Part shown: one piece after another, positions 23,966 to 37,000 of the stretch
Layout: each line of letters opens with the position of its first letter
Numbering within the stretch: position 1 is the first letter of the stretch
Assembly: GCF_026151205.1 (NCBI RefSeq)
Contig: NC_087075.1
Span: forward strand, 4,686,359-4,750,358
Direction of reading: 5' to 3'
DNA from: Bolinopsis microptera
Taxonomy: Eukaryota; Ctenophora; Tentaculata; Lobata; Bolinopsidae
Length of the DNA stretch: 64,000 nucleotides
Translations under genes and position numbers: made by a program
Notes under the pieces: model-generated
Databases searched by the model: none
What the model was told of the DNA's origin: nothing
The model's input: only the letters and a program-made list of their open reading frames with translations

Positions 23966-25920
23966 TTATAGTGTGTGTGAAGCCCTCTTGTAATTCCTTA
24001 TGCATGTTACCTTTTGCCTTTCTCCTTTAGCCATTATTTCTTTGATCGTATCGGTACAGTTTACTTTCACAGTTTATTGTTAAACTTTCAAGCGGTAAAC
24101 CAGTTTATTTTCTATATTCTTTCAGACTTTTATTTAAGTCTAGTTAACAGTTATACATTATTATATCATATTTTATTGATCTAAGGTGTAGTATTGCCAG
24201 ATCCTAGTTCATTTTGTAACGGAGTTTTATACTAACAGGAAACGATGTAACAGAGTCGATATATTTTAATGTTGCCATGGGGTGGCAAGTCCCCATACAT
24301 CGCAGTCCGGTAGTTTCATTGCGTCATAATATAATAGTATAGGGGGTAAATAGTATTGTGGATATAAGGGCGACGGTAATGCTTGCCAGCATTGTGATAT
24401 CTTTCAGACCTGCGTCATTTTTTAAACCAGGTTATCTTTGTTTTCATGCTTATATTATATTACAGTAAATTATGTACAAAAACTGTATAATATCTGCACG
24501 ATGTGAGCACAGGTATTTATCAACGTTCCATAAGTGTTTGTCTTCATGCTTATAGTTATAGTTGAATTATTGCTTATGCTAGACGATGTAACGTGTAACT
24601 CTCATAATTTCAATGGTTCGTAAGACACTATTAAGCCTCACAATGATTATAAACTTCTATCGGAAATCGTATAAAAAATGATATAATCATTACAGGGTAA
24701 ATGTGATTAGAGTGTTTCTTATCTTCTTATCTTCATTTATGACCTTTTAAGGAGGCAGTGAATAATGATAGATTTTTGTATTCTATACCGCGACCGTTTT
24801 TTAAAATGTTTACCGTTTTATTACATTAATTATTGTATTGGTTTGTATATTGTTAAGAGTGTCTAATATTATAGCTGGACCATGACCATTGCTGAATTTA
24901 TCTGTGTATTTTGTTGAATATTATCAATAATTATTGTGAATAATGATATATTTAATAGAGCACACAAAGAGTTGAAATGTAAGTTGAATCACGCTTAATT
25001 TTTTATAATTTTCAGTCCATGTGGGGGAGGGGTGGGACTGGTGAGTCATTTAAGAAAACAGAGGGACAAATCTGAAAACAAGTTAAATCGTGTTACTTTA
25101 AATATTATATTATTATTATATCATATTATATACTATATATTATATAATATATGAGTACCTGTGTAATATCCAGATATAATTGGAACATTATTTACGAGCT
25201 GCATTGTCGTGATGTTTCTGATGATTCTGTGTTTGCGACAAAGAAAAAATGCTCTTTTTTATGCAAAGGAAATTGTTATGAGCACCGTGTCAAACGAGGA
25301 TCTAGCTAACTCATTATCTCCCGATCAATAATCACTCAATCTAATTGAATTATTAAGTGTCGATATATCGGGCTTATTAAAGATTATACATCCATTTAAA
25401 AAATAATCAATTTTAATTAAATTTGCTATCTTGGAGAGTTATGTTGACATCTAAGCACACACGTGATTACTGATCAGTGTGTGACGTGATGATGATTGAA
25501 TATCCAATAATTAACGGGGGATTTGTGTGAACTTGTGGGGATTTGAGCGAAGGGATTTATTCTGACAACTAATTTACAAATCCTTATCGAGATTTTGACA
25601 TCGTTTGATGAGATAATACTTATTTTAAGTAGGATCACTTCTGGACAACAATATTTTTAGAAGTTATAGAATTTAGAAGTTGTGCAATTATTTTGTGTTG
25701 TTCTTATTTAAAAAATGGAAAATTGAATAGAAACGCACCTTTTTTCGAGAGCTATAAAACTGAAAACTGTTTACAGAGAACCCTAAAAACAACAGATATC
25801 CTAAAATTAATATAACATCAATATCATTATTATTAACCATTTATGAAAAAAAATCTCAAAAACTAAGAAACACCCCCACTCTTAAAGATCTTAACATTTA
25901 AATAACACAATATTATCCGA
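23966..25920. other. Downstream flank of the Naiad element, no gene seen
   Basis: AT-rich sequence probably including the element's 3' untranslated part. I did not find a pseudo-LTR copy of the upstream flank or a clear element end. Palindromic AT sequence lies near 25100-25155. No exon recognised. Confidence 0.3.
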
Positions 25921-28412
25921 ATACTAGGAGCTAGCAGAATACCGGAGTTGTGTGGCCACCAGGATACTAGGAGCTAGCAGAATACCGGAGTTGTGTGGCC
26001 CCCAGGATACTAGGAGCTAGCAGAATACCGGAGTTGTGTGGCCCCCAGGGTACTAGGAGCTAGCAGAATACCGGAGTTGTGTGGCCCCCAGGGTACTAGG
26101 AGCTAGCAGAATACCGGAGTTGTGTGACCCCCAGAATACTAGGAGCTAGCAGAATACCGGAGTTGTGTGGCCCCCAGGGATACTAGGAGCTAGCAGAATA
26201 CCGGAGTTGTGTGGCCCCCAGGATACTAGGAGCTAGCAGAATACCGGAGTTGTGTGGCCCCCAGGATACTAGGAGCTAGCAGAATACCGGAGTTGTGTGG
26301 CCCCCAGGATACTAGGAGCTAGCAGAATACCGGAGTTGTGTGGCCCCCAGGATACTAGGAGCTAGCAGAATACCGGAGTTGTGTGGCCCCCAGGATACTA
26401 GGAGCTAGCAGAATACCGGAGTTGTGTGGCCCCCAGGATACTAGGAGCTAGCAGAATACCGGAGTTGTGTGGCCCCCAGGATACTAGGAGCTAGCAGAAT
26501 ACCGGAGTTGTGTGGCCCCCAGGGTACTAGGAGCTAGCAGAATACCGGAGTTGTGTGGCCCCCAGGATACTAGGAGCTAGCAGAATACCGGAGTTGTGTG
26601 GCCCCCAGGATACTAGGAGCTAGCAGAATACCGGAGTTGTGTGGCCCCCAGGATACTAGGAGCTAGCAGAATACCGGAGTTGTGTGGCCCCCAGGGTACT
26701 AGGAGCTAGCAGAATACCGGAGTTGTGTGGCCCCCAGGGTACTAGGAGCTAGCAGAATACCGGAGTTGTGTCGGCCCCCAGGATACTAGGAGCTAGCAGA
26801 ATACCGGAGTTGTGTGGCCCCCAGGATACTAGGAGCTAGCAGAATACCGGAGTTGTGTCGCCCCCAGGATACTAGGAGCTAGCAGAATACCGGAGTTGTG
26901 TGGCCCCCAGAATACTAGGAGCTAGCAGAATACCGGAGTTGTGTGGCCCCCAGGATACTAGGAGCTAGCAGAATACCGGAGTTGTGTGGCCCCCAGAATA
27001 CTAGGAGCTAGCAGAATACCGGAGTTGTGTGGCCCCCAGCATACTAGGAGCTAGCAGAATACCGGAGTTGTGTGGCCCCTAGGGTACTAGGAGCTAGCAG
27101 AATACCGGAGTTGTGTGGCCCCCAGGGTACTAGGAGCTAGCAGAATACCGGAGTTGTGTGGCCCCCAGGATACTAGGAGCTAGCAGAATACCGGAGTTGT
27201 GTGGCCCCCAGGATACTAGGAGCTAGCAGAATACCGGAGTTGTGTGGCCCCCAGGATACTAGGAGCTAGCAGAATACCGGAGTTGTGTGGCCCCCAGGAT
27301 ACTAGGAGCTAGCAGAATACCGGAGTTGTGTGGCCCCCAGGATACTAGGAGCTAGCAGAATACCGGAGTTGTGTGGCCCCCAGGGTACTAGGAGCTAGCA
27401 GAATACCGGAGTTGTGTGGCCCCCAGGATACTAGGAGCTAGCAGAATACCGGAGTTGTGTGGCCCCCAGGGTACTAGGAGCTAGCAGAATACCGGAGTTG
27501 TGTCGCCCCCAGGATACTAGGAGCTAGCAGAATACCGGAGTTGTGTGGCCCCCAGGGTACTAGGAGCTAGCAGAATACCGGAGTTGTGTGGCCCCCAGAT
27601 ACTAGGAGCTAGCAGAATACCGGAGTTGTGTGGCCCCCAGGATACTAGGAGCTAGCAGAATACCGGAGTTGTGTGGCCCCCAGATACTAGGAGCTAGCAG
27701 AATACCGGAGTTGTGTGGCCCCCAGGATACTAGGAGCTAGCAGAATACCGGAGTTGTGTCGCCCCCAGGATACTAGGAGCTAGCAGAATACCGGAGTTGT
27801 GTGGCCCCCAGAATACTAGGAGCTAGCAGAATACCGGAGTTGTGTGGCCCCCAGGATACTAGGAGCTAGCAGAATACCGGAGTTGTGTGGCCCCCAGGGT
27901 ACTAGGAGCTAGCAGAATACCGGAGTTGTGTGGCCCCCAGGATACTAGGAGCTAGCAGAATACCGGAGTTGTGTCGCCCCCAGAATACTAGGAGCTAGCA
28001 GAATACCGGAGTTGTGTGGCCCCCAGGGTACTAGGAGCTAGCAGAATACCGGAGTTGTGTGGCCCCCAGAATACTAGGAGCTAGCAGAATACCGGAGTTG
28101 TGTGGCCCCCAGGGTACTAGGAGCTAGCAGAATACTGGAGTTGTGTGGCCCCCAGGATACTAGGAGCTAGCAGAATACCGGAGTTGTGTGGCCCCCAGGG
28201 TACTAGGAGCTAGCAGAATACCGGAGTTGTGTGGCCCCCAGAATACTAGGAGCTAGCAGAATACCGGAGTTGTGTGGCCCCCAGGGTACTAGGAGCTAGC
28301 AGAATACCGGAGTTGTGTGGCCCCCAGGATACTAGGAGCTAGCAGAATACCGGAGTTGTGTGGCCCCCAGGGTACTAGGAGCTAGCAGAATACCGGAGTT
28401 GTGTGGCCCCCA
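25921..28412. repeat. 43-bp satellite array, about 58 copies
   Basis: The unit runs ATACTAGGAGCTAGCAGAAT, ACCGGAGTTGTGTGGCCCCC, AGG. Copies are nearly identical; most variation is at the junction (AGGATAC, AGGGTAC, AGAATAC, AGATAC) and in GTGTGGCC versus GTGTCGCC. Each unit contains GCTAGC. Stops and the non-multiple-of-three period exclude coding. The 2.5-kb length makes it the largest array in the window. Confidence 0.98.
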
Positions 28413-29238
28413 GGGGAGCAAAGGAGAGATCCCATCCTCTGTTCGTTAAGCAGGAGATAAATTCCTTGTACTCAGCCATTTTCTCTGGGGATTTGGATAA
28501 ATTTAGCCGAGTTGAGCTAATCTATGTTACATTAATTCAATTAAGTGAAACAGTTTAACTGTTTAAGTTAATCAAAAATGATCTTGAAAAAGTAAAATAT
28601 TGAACTTAAACCATGAAAAAAATAAATGCTTAAAAAATTACTAAAAAGTGCAAACCAGTGGTAGGGAGGATAACCGGAGAGTGTGAAGATTGGGCAGCTT
28701 TGTAAGCGAAATAATAGGACTCAATTTGATCTGAGTGGTTGCAACCAGATCTCAAACATATATTCATCTTGCCTGAAAGTATCAAATTAGTGGTAAGGTG
28801 ATTAATTTACGTGCTATTCGCCCGCAATTATACGTCAGACTTGAGGTTCCATCGGAATGTAGGAAAAAAAGATAATCTAACAATTATCACGCGTTTTTCA
28901 CAAACTACCGTGTTATCGTGTTTCCGTAAAAAATTATAATTAAACGATTATCATTTTCCAAAGCGACTATTGTATTTGTTTTAACAGATTGATATTGTTT
29001 TCGAAACTAATATCATTTTTAACAGATAAATGCAGCAAAACTAAAATCAGCGGACGCCGAACATTTATCGCAGCCCCATTGGTCATAATCGTGCGATCCG
29101 TAAGCGATAAAACACTTCTCGCACAATAATAGAATAATCGTGTGCATACTTATCATGAATAGATGAATGACACACATTTATCGTTTTCAATATATAATTA
29201 TCGTTTTTCAAACCCACCCCCTCCATCAGCAACTGAAT
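28413..29238. other. Intergenic, no gene seen
   Basis: AT-rich. Recurrent AATTATC and TTATCG phrases in both orientations between 28870 and 29210 hint at a degraded inverted-repeat element. No exon recognised. Confidence 0.3.
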
Positions 29239-29330
29239 TTAAAAATGACGTATTAAGTTTTTCGAGGTAGGGGAAGCCTTGATTTCAAGATCGTATTCCT
29301 GCTCATAATAACCAGGGTAGCATGGAACGT
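29239..29330 (-). CDS. Possible terminal exon of RUSF1 (low confidence)
   Basis: Downstream of the supported RUSF1 exons, this minus-strand stretch follows an acceptor-like TTTCTAG and reads DVPCYPGYYEQEYDLEIK, ending in a TAA at 29239-29241. Its phase (two bases completing a codon) matches the phase of the last exon proposed at 31074. The RUSF1 C-terminus ends with an aromatic/charged segment of similar character, but similarity is weak and human RUSF1 has extra residues here. It may be chance. Confidence 0.3.
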
Positions 29331-29761
29331 CTAGAAAAGTGGTTTCCAGTAAAACGTTAACAATTTTTTATTACGTGGATTGATCAGAGGTAGCAACTAT
29401 CCACTATTATTATTTGGACTGACACTAATTGGACGCTGGAAGCTCAAGCGTTAATTTGAATTTCATTTCAAATAAAGTCCGAGAAGGTAGTTAAATTAAA
29501 TATATTAAATGAATGCCTTCGCGCGTTTATTTTAATACCCGTTCACGCAATGTTTTCTTGGGTAAATTTCTATTGATCCCGTTTGGTGCGACAAGGCTCT
29601 CATCAGGAAAGGAATTGTTCAACGTTTTAATGTGACAACATCGTATTCATGATCTCAAATTATTTGTTAGGTGTCGTTCACACATCACATATTACGTAAT
29701 CAATATTTTTGCCAATTTTTTAGAAATTGAGTGGAATTTGAATTAAAATATTGTGGGGGCC

Positions 29762-29848
29762 AATGGCATAAAATGGATACTTTTTCTATGGATAAAATGG
29801 AAAAACCCACTTAAACCCATGAGTAATTCTCCATTTTATGCCATGAAT
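29762..29848. repeat. Short hairpin, 14-bp perfect arms
   Basis: ATGGCATAAAATGG (from about 29763) is mirrored by CCATTTTATGCCAT (to about 29846), with about 55 bp between. A GATTACGTAATC palindrome at about 30009-30020 has a partner ATTACGTAATC near 29690. These may be ends of a decayed inverted-repeat element; no function can be assigned. Confidence 0.6.
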
Positions 29849-30658
29849 TTTGTATTCGAAAATTCATCTTTAACACCATTTAACACCTAAATTGGACATC
29901 CTAACATGTTTATTTACGCTTACTAGGGGCGTAACAAGCTTATGAAAGCTCATTGTAGGCTACTAGATGCGTATATGTTATTATTATAGAGGGGTTTAAA
30001 AAAATTTTGATTACGTAATCAACGAACAAAACCCCCAGCCTGGAAGATTCAACTCTGCTGTACAGCTGACAATAGCTAAAACTGCTTAACATATTGACAT
30101 TATAAAGAACAAATTTGAAATGTAATGTAGACAGAACACTTGATTTTTGAGAAATTGATTATACGGATTCCAATGATCATCTTCAATTCGTGAGTTTTCG
30201 ACAATTTTCGCTTACTAGCTCTTTGTTTAAAAGGGGGGATTCGTCATACTTCATGACGTATGCCAGCGTTTGTAGCACATATTAGATGCATGGCTTTTCT
30301 TTTTAAATTCTTTTAATATTTTTAATATTTGACAATGAAGCTAGAGATGAACCTTGCCTGATAATGCTTTTTTATAATGCGTTTATCATGACCGGCGAAA
30401 TTATATATAATATTTCTAAATTATACGATTTTTATTTTATAATTCACTTCTTAACGTATACTTCTTAACACTGTCAATATTCTTTAAACTTAAAATGAAC
30501 ACACGTTCAATCCTTGATATTTTCCGAACGTTCATTTGTAATTTTGATAAAAAACTATTTAATTCGTTAATGAATAGCTGTCTTAACTGTTAAACAGTTA
30601 TACAACAGGCCTAGAAAAAGAGCTCAATCCCCTATTCGAGTTTAAAATTACGACCAAA

Positions 30659-30844
30659 ATGTCTTTTAATGAGGTAATAAGGTACTGCTCGGCTGTTGAA
30701 GATTTTTGTGATAAGATTGGCGATGAAATGTGCGTATATGGTTCCGATAAGTGTCATTTTGTTTATTGTTTAGGGCCATTATTTTACTTCTCCTGGTCCA
30801 GTTTGCTAACTTCGTCGGTAATCTTGCATTTGATATATGACTAG
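30659..30844 (+). CDS. Unrecognised small frame, possible first exon
   Basis: Sixty-one codons from ATG, beginning MSFNEVIRYCSAVEDFCDKI. The first 25 residues look protein-like (AVEDFCDKIGDE faintly recalls the N-terminus of RAD9-type clamp proteins) and a donor-like GTATAT follows the codons for GDEMC, so it could be a first exon with the rest elsewhere. No downstream exon was found. It may equally be chance. Confidence 0.18.
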   Translation: MSFNEVIRYCSAVEDFCDKIGDEMCVYGSDKCHFVYCLGPLFYFSWSSLLTSSVILHLIYD

Positions 30845-31073
30845 GGTAAGGGAACCTTAACCCCGACCCTGGGGTCTTAAAAGTGGGAAACGGCTGAGAT
30901 AAAAACAATAAAATAAAAACATAACTTAATCACATATTACATAATATGTAACGAATAATATATTATGTAACGTAGCATATCTATATTATAATATATATAA
31001 TTTGCGCGCGCGCGTAATGTTGCTGACACAATATAAAATATTGGTTCGTTAACGCGCGTTCCACAGAGTACAC

Positions 31074-34000
31074 CTTCTAACGCGGGAAGCATTTTCACCA
31101 CAACAACAAAATCAACTCTGATAATTTCTTTATTTATAAGGAAGGAATATTGTGAAATAAACAAAAAAATCGGTTAACTCGATCAGCTTACCTTTATGAT
31201 GATATATTATATAAAAGGACTGATTTATTTCCATGTCAGTAGTCGAATCAAAGCTGAAATAACACCATGTAGAAATCCAAGTAAAGGATAGAATTTTAAT
31301 AAATACGGGGAATAATTATAGCTGCCATATTATAAAATGTGACGTCATGATCGTGGAAAATACGGAATTTTGTTTAATTACCTCAGCTTTAGATCTTTAA
31401 GCGATGCCCCAACCATAATTTGTTCCCCTCTAAAACCTGAAATTATATTGGTTTTTCTAAACATTTGCATCGAAATTATACAGCAGCTAATGATGATACT
31501 TTATTAATAATCTATTATAACGAATAATACACTTACCTAAAATGAAGGGTTCCTCAGAGTTAGCCTGTTCAGGATTTAACACGGTTCCATCTTCAAACCA
31601 ATGTTTAAGCAAAACACAGTATCTTGAAGGATTTAGAGATTTCATAACCAGACAGCTGCATGCTCGGTAGTTACTGGACCAGGGTGTTGAATTATTAAAC
31701 TTAATAAAACTTTCAATATTTACTATATTGTCTCATTTAAGTTGTTAATATAATTGTGTAAACATTCAAATATCATGATCACTTTTTAATTCTTTTTGTT
31801 GTTGTTGATATCATAGAAAATATAAAGAAAGAAATATTGCAGCACAAAGTTTCTCTCACAAACTAACTTGTACCTTACTTGTATCTTACAAATAACTTGC
31901 AAATAACTTACACGTAACTTACTTGTAACTTACTTGTACCTTACTTGTACCTTACTTATAACTTACTTGTACCTTACTTGTACCTTACTTGTACCTTACT
32001 TGTACCTTACTTGTAACTTACTTGTACCTTACTTGTACCTTACTTGTACCTTACTTGTAACTTACTTGTACTTTACTTGTACCTTACTTGTACCTTACTT
32101 GTACCTTAATTGTAACTTACTTGTACCTTACTTGTACCTTACTTGTACCTTACTTGTAACTTACAAATAACTTGCAAATAACTTACACGTAACTTACTTG
32201 TACCTTACTTGTACCTTACTTGTAACTTACTTGTAACTTACTTGTACCTTACTTGTACCTTAATTGTACCTTACTTGTACCTTACTTGTACCTTACTTGT
32301 ACCTACTTGTACCTTACTTGTACCTTACTTGTACCTTACTTGTAACTTACAGATAACTTACAAATAACTTACAAATAAAGATGAAGGACAGTTAGGAAAG
32401 TGAACGTTATCCAAGTAACGATAGGAGAAAGCGAGATGAAGTTGATGAGAGTCATGCTGAGGAGCAATCCAAGAAGTCCTGACAATTTCTCCTGGATAGT
32501 TTAAGATACAGTTTAATTGATCAAATACAAAATAATCTCGAATTTAAACGGATTTTTCTAACCCCCTAACATTTGATATAGCATGATAAAACTAATTGTT
32601 GTCGTTATATTCCTCCTCCAATATGACCCTGCATACACTGCCAGTGAAGAAACAGCATTGAGTTTTGGACAGACATGGGTGATTATATAGAGTGGAGTCC
32701 GGATATGAGCCCGTACACAGTTCAGTTCAGTGTGTGTACCTGGCTAAGGAAGAGGTTCCGAGCAAGTAATTCAGTAGTGTTGACTTACATACCTGACAGT
32801 GGTTATGATTATGGAATAGAACTAGGGGATGATGGTGTTGTTAACGCAGTGGTAGGTGATTATCTCCAACTTCAGAGCAAGTTCACAGTACCTGATGGGA
32901 CCTGGTTCCATGTGTGCTGGACCTGGGGCAGCTCCACTCTCTCAGTGTATGTTAACGGGGAGGTTATTGGGAGTAGAGGAACTGAAGAGAGAGAGAGAGA
33001 GATAAGAACTGGAGGTAAGATGTGTCTGGGAAACAGTGCGTATTCTAAGAGTTCAAATTACATATTCGGAGGAGACCTCTTCAAGCTGAATATGTATAAT
33101 AGGGCTCTGGATAACACTGAGGTTAGAAGAATGTCGTCTCAGATGTGTTCGGCTGAGGAGGCGAGACTAGACAGCAGCAGGATACTTAGATGGGAAGCAG
33201 TAATGTTAGAAGATAGGAGAGGAAATGTTACTGATTTTGAATTACCTGAATGCACTATGCAAAGACTAGATAACATTGAGGAGAAGTTAGAAAATCTGTT
33301 CAGTCAACAAAATAACACGGGTAAATTAAAGTTTGATGTTGATTATTGTCAATAAATTGTAAGTTTTTAAAGCAAGTTTTTGTATCTAGATACTTATTTT
33401 ACCTTGGTTATCCAAACAGCCCTAGAAAGAATATGTAATGGTTACATAGTACAAACCGGCTATTTACAGGAGCCGAATGTGTAATTGTAAAAAATATTCT
33501 TTGCGAGGAATTTGGCTGGGCTTTAAAATGATTTTTAAGTGCCAATGCCAATGAAAAATATAAGAAAAAAGCAGAAAAAATAACCACTGATATATATTTC
33601 CAGCTACCCAAACCAAGCAAAGGCTGGGAAATATTACGTTGGAGTTATCTCAAACAAAGAGCAATTTGAGTGAGTAGTCTATATGTTTTTACTTACACGA
33701 CACGACTTTTACACGATTAGAAAATTCATTTGTTACACAGTCTAATGATAATGATGAGAGAGCTTCAAACATTTATTCAGCAAAATCAGGGAAGTGCAAT
33801 GTATATATAATATATTATATAATATACAATAAATATACTAAAACAATAACCAATTGACATGTGAAAAACATGCGATTATTTTCAGGATTGTATCTGATTC
33901 CTCACGATTGTGTTCGGAGCTGTATCGGTGACCCTCCTGATTGTACTGATAATCATTCTGTTGAAACAGGTAGCAAACAAGAGAACATACACAGAGGTCC

Positions 34001-37000
34001 CTGAGACCTCTCCAGAAGGATTTTACATCGACAACACAATTGATAATGAGGAAAGCCCGTTAATTCTTGAAGAAATTGAGCCTTCAGTTCCCTCTTAAAA
34101 AGAAGTCCCTGGAATAAGGAAGTACGGAAGACATTAGAATATTGACTCATACAAGAAAGACAACAACAAAAACCCAGACTCTCTTATCTTGCAAGTCGTC
34201 CTGTCAGGCACTTTGAAGAAGGACTAAAATCCGAAACAGTTATTTTTAGGGGCTTTATTTTGATAAACAGTTTTCATATTTTGTTTTTATATTTTGCTCT
34301 TATTATTCAATAGAGAAAGGAACCATGTTCGACATTTCCCCGCATTTGATTGATAAGATTTTATTGACTTTAGCAGTCGTTTAGTATTTAATTAAAATCG
34401 ATTGCAAGAATCTGACAATTTCCAACGGGGTATTTCTAAAACTATTTGTCACTGTCTCGGAATGATTTCGCTCGTATGTTACTATCACGGAAAATGTTCA
34501 TTCTAACCATTTGATTCAAAGAACTGAATATGTTTTATGGAACGCAGTTTTATTTATTACAAAAAGAATTTATCAAAACTAATCTACACTTACCACTAGT
34601 ACCCTGGTTAGATTATAAACAGCACAGTATTACTGAACATTTAATCGCACACACGTTTACAAGGTTAAAACAAGAAACAGCCAACAGGGCTGAGTCTTAC
34701 TCAGACTTGAGTTCCTGTAAAGATCCAACATAGCCTTCTTCACCTAATCCCATACCGTCTACCAGTCAAAATATCAAATCCTATCAAGTGAAATTAAAAA
34801 TAATATGAAATAAATGATACAAAGGAACATTAAAAAACATAAGATAAATAATATAAAATAAATGATAAGAAATGATAAGAAATGATAATATTAAATTATT
34901 TGGCTAAATTGGGCCTAATTTGGAGAAAAAAAGTGCGTGGCTGCCCCGTGGGCACCGTTTGGCGGTTGGGGTCCGGAACCCCCTCAAAAGTTCGGTCACC
35001 GGTCCTAGTTTGTTGGTCAACTGCTATCTCGAAATCAAGTTTCACATAAAAATACCCATTGCCCCCCCCCCCCCTTAAAATCTTAAAAATCTGGTCATAA
35101 TAAAATCTATCTAATATGATTTTATTTGTGTTTTCTTAAACTTTGTGATTTCTTTATAAAACCAATAAAAAGTAGCCTGCATACCTGACTACCGTCCTTA
35201 GCGCTCACATCAGCCGTGTTATTGCACTGTGCTTGGTGCTGTTTGATCGTTGCGCGGGTACACCCTCCTGCTACTCCTACCAGACTCTGAAATTATAGTT
35301 ATTGCTATATCTTGTTAGTTATTAATTAGTTAGTAATTAATTAATTATTAATTAACTATAGTTATTACTATTTGTTGCTATTTGTTGCCACTCAAATCAG
35401 AAGTTTGGTTATAAACGTTAGACCTTTAGAAATTAAATAGCTCGCAGCGATAAATAAGTATTACAGTAAGAAATCTTAAAATACCCTAAAATTTATTTTG
35501 ACTTGTGACAATGATTCTGACTGGTGCCAGTTGTTCTGGATTATGACTGGTCAAAGGTGGAAGCTGATTGTTTATTCTACAATAAATGTGAGTCCATACT
35601 GCCTCTGACTTGTACTTCACAGAAAAACGAAAACTTTCAATTACTCTAAAATAAGGGTATTGATTCTTCATAATGTGTTGCTTTTAAAATTGGTAACAAA
35701 AATCAAATCACAATAATTATAAACCGTTACAACTAAAATACATATAATCAGCAATAAATGATAGATGTGAACTGAAGTTGGGAGTTGAGGCATATTTTTT
35801 GACACGTGACAGTGATTCTTGGGTTTTATTGGCAAATAGTCTAAGCTGATTGGTTAATTTCAGTCACGTGTCAAAAATACTTCCCACCAGGTCCCATATC
35901 AATTAACAGTACCCTGAAAACTGAAGTGCAGCACATGGCAGCTGTGAACAAATAGGGTGGTGCCAAGGGGGAAAGAAGGTCCAAGAACATAGCTACATCG
36001 TTGAGGACATCAGCAAATAGTCTCCACCTTTTAGCATCTATATCAAGTACAGTTCCTTTAGACCAAGCAAACAGTATGTTAGAGAGCATTCCTGTGCCAT
36101 CTGTAATTTAGAGGATTACTTAAATATGAATAATAAACATTTAACTATTTAAATACATCTGCAATTAATTGATTAATTGATTTATTGATTAATTGATTAA
36201 TTGATTAATTGATTAATTGATTAATTGATTAATTGGTTAATTGATTAATTAATTAATTGATTAATTGATTAATTGATCTAGATTCCAGTATTTTAACACA
36301 TCTTAGTATTTGTAACACGCTTCGACAAACTTACTCGAAACTTCTTCAATTATTGAATAAATACCTTATATTGATATACTATTATAATATGTATAATACA
36401 ATAAGTTTTATTGTAAGTTACGGTAGAAAATGATGGACAAAACTCAAAAGATGTTGAACATAAATGTAACAGGCTAAGATACTAGGAATTCCTACTTGAA
36501 TCAATGCAGCAGGATGATTTTTACAGGGTGGTTCAACCCCATTTTTTGCCGTTTGTGTAAAATCCAAATTAATTTCTTTTAGTAAAACTAGTAAACCGTA
36601 ATATTATAATTTATAATATACACAATATTTGCTTTACCTTTCATTAACCAAGTGTATGTAGCTCCCAAAGCACTAGCTTGGCTGTTCCCTACACCCATTC
36701 CTTTGAAGATAGCATGTGATGCTAAAGTACCATTCAGTGATGAACACAACTCCTGAACAAAAGGAAAATCATTTCTTAATTTTATTGATAAATATCAATT
36801 TCAAGATTTTAAATGATAGTATGGTTTTCCATATTTTATTGTATTTAATTGTGAACCATATGGCATATTTTCTACTAAACATATTCAGTACCAGGGACAG
36901 TGAAACCCCGATTTACTGCAGAGTTTGGGGAAAGGAAACAGATGTGGTAAATCAGGGTTTGCGGTAAATCAGGGTTTGCGGTAAATCAAGCTTTTACTGT

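Noticed and set aside
25921-28412. CRISPR-like regular repeats
   Set aside because: The 43-bp units are contiguous with no unique spacers, in a eukaryotic context.
29566-29612. Hammerhead-ribozyme-like CCTGATGAGAGCC on the minus strand
   Set aside because: The conserved CUGAUGA box is present but no complementary stem II and no GAAA box follow (CAAA instead); at best a decayed copy.
31934-32170. 78-codon Tyr/Leu/Thr repeat protein
   Set aside because: Translation of the 11-bp minisatellite in a RUSF1 intron.
33886-33919. TTTTCAG at 33885 as the acceptor of the membrane-span exon
   Set aside because: All three frames from that acceptor miss the hydrophobic segment or meet a stop before it; a weaker site at 33918-33919 fits the phase.
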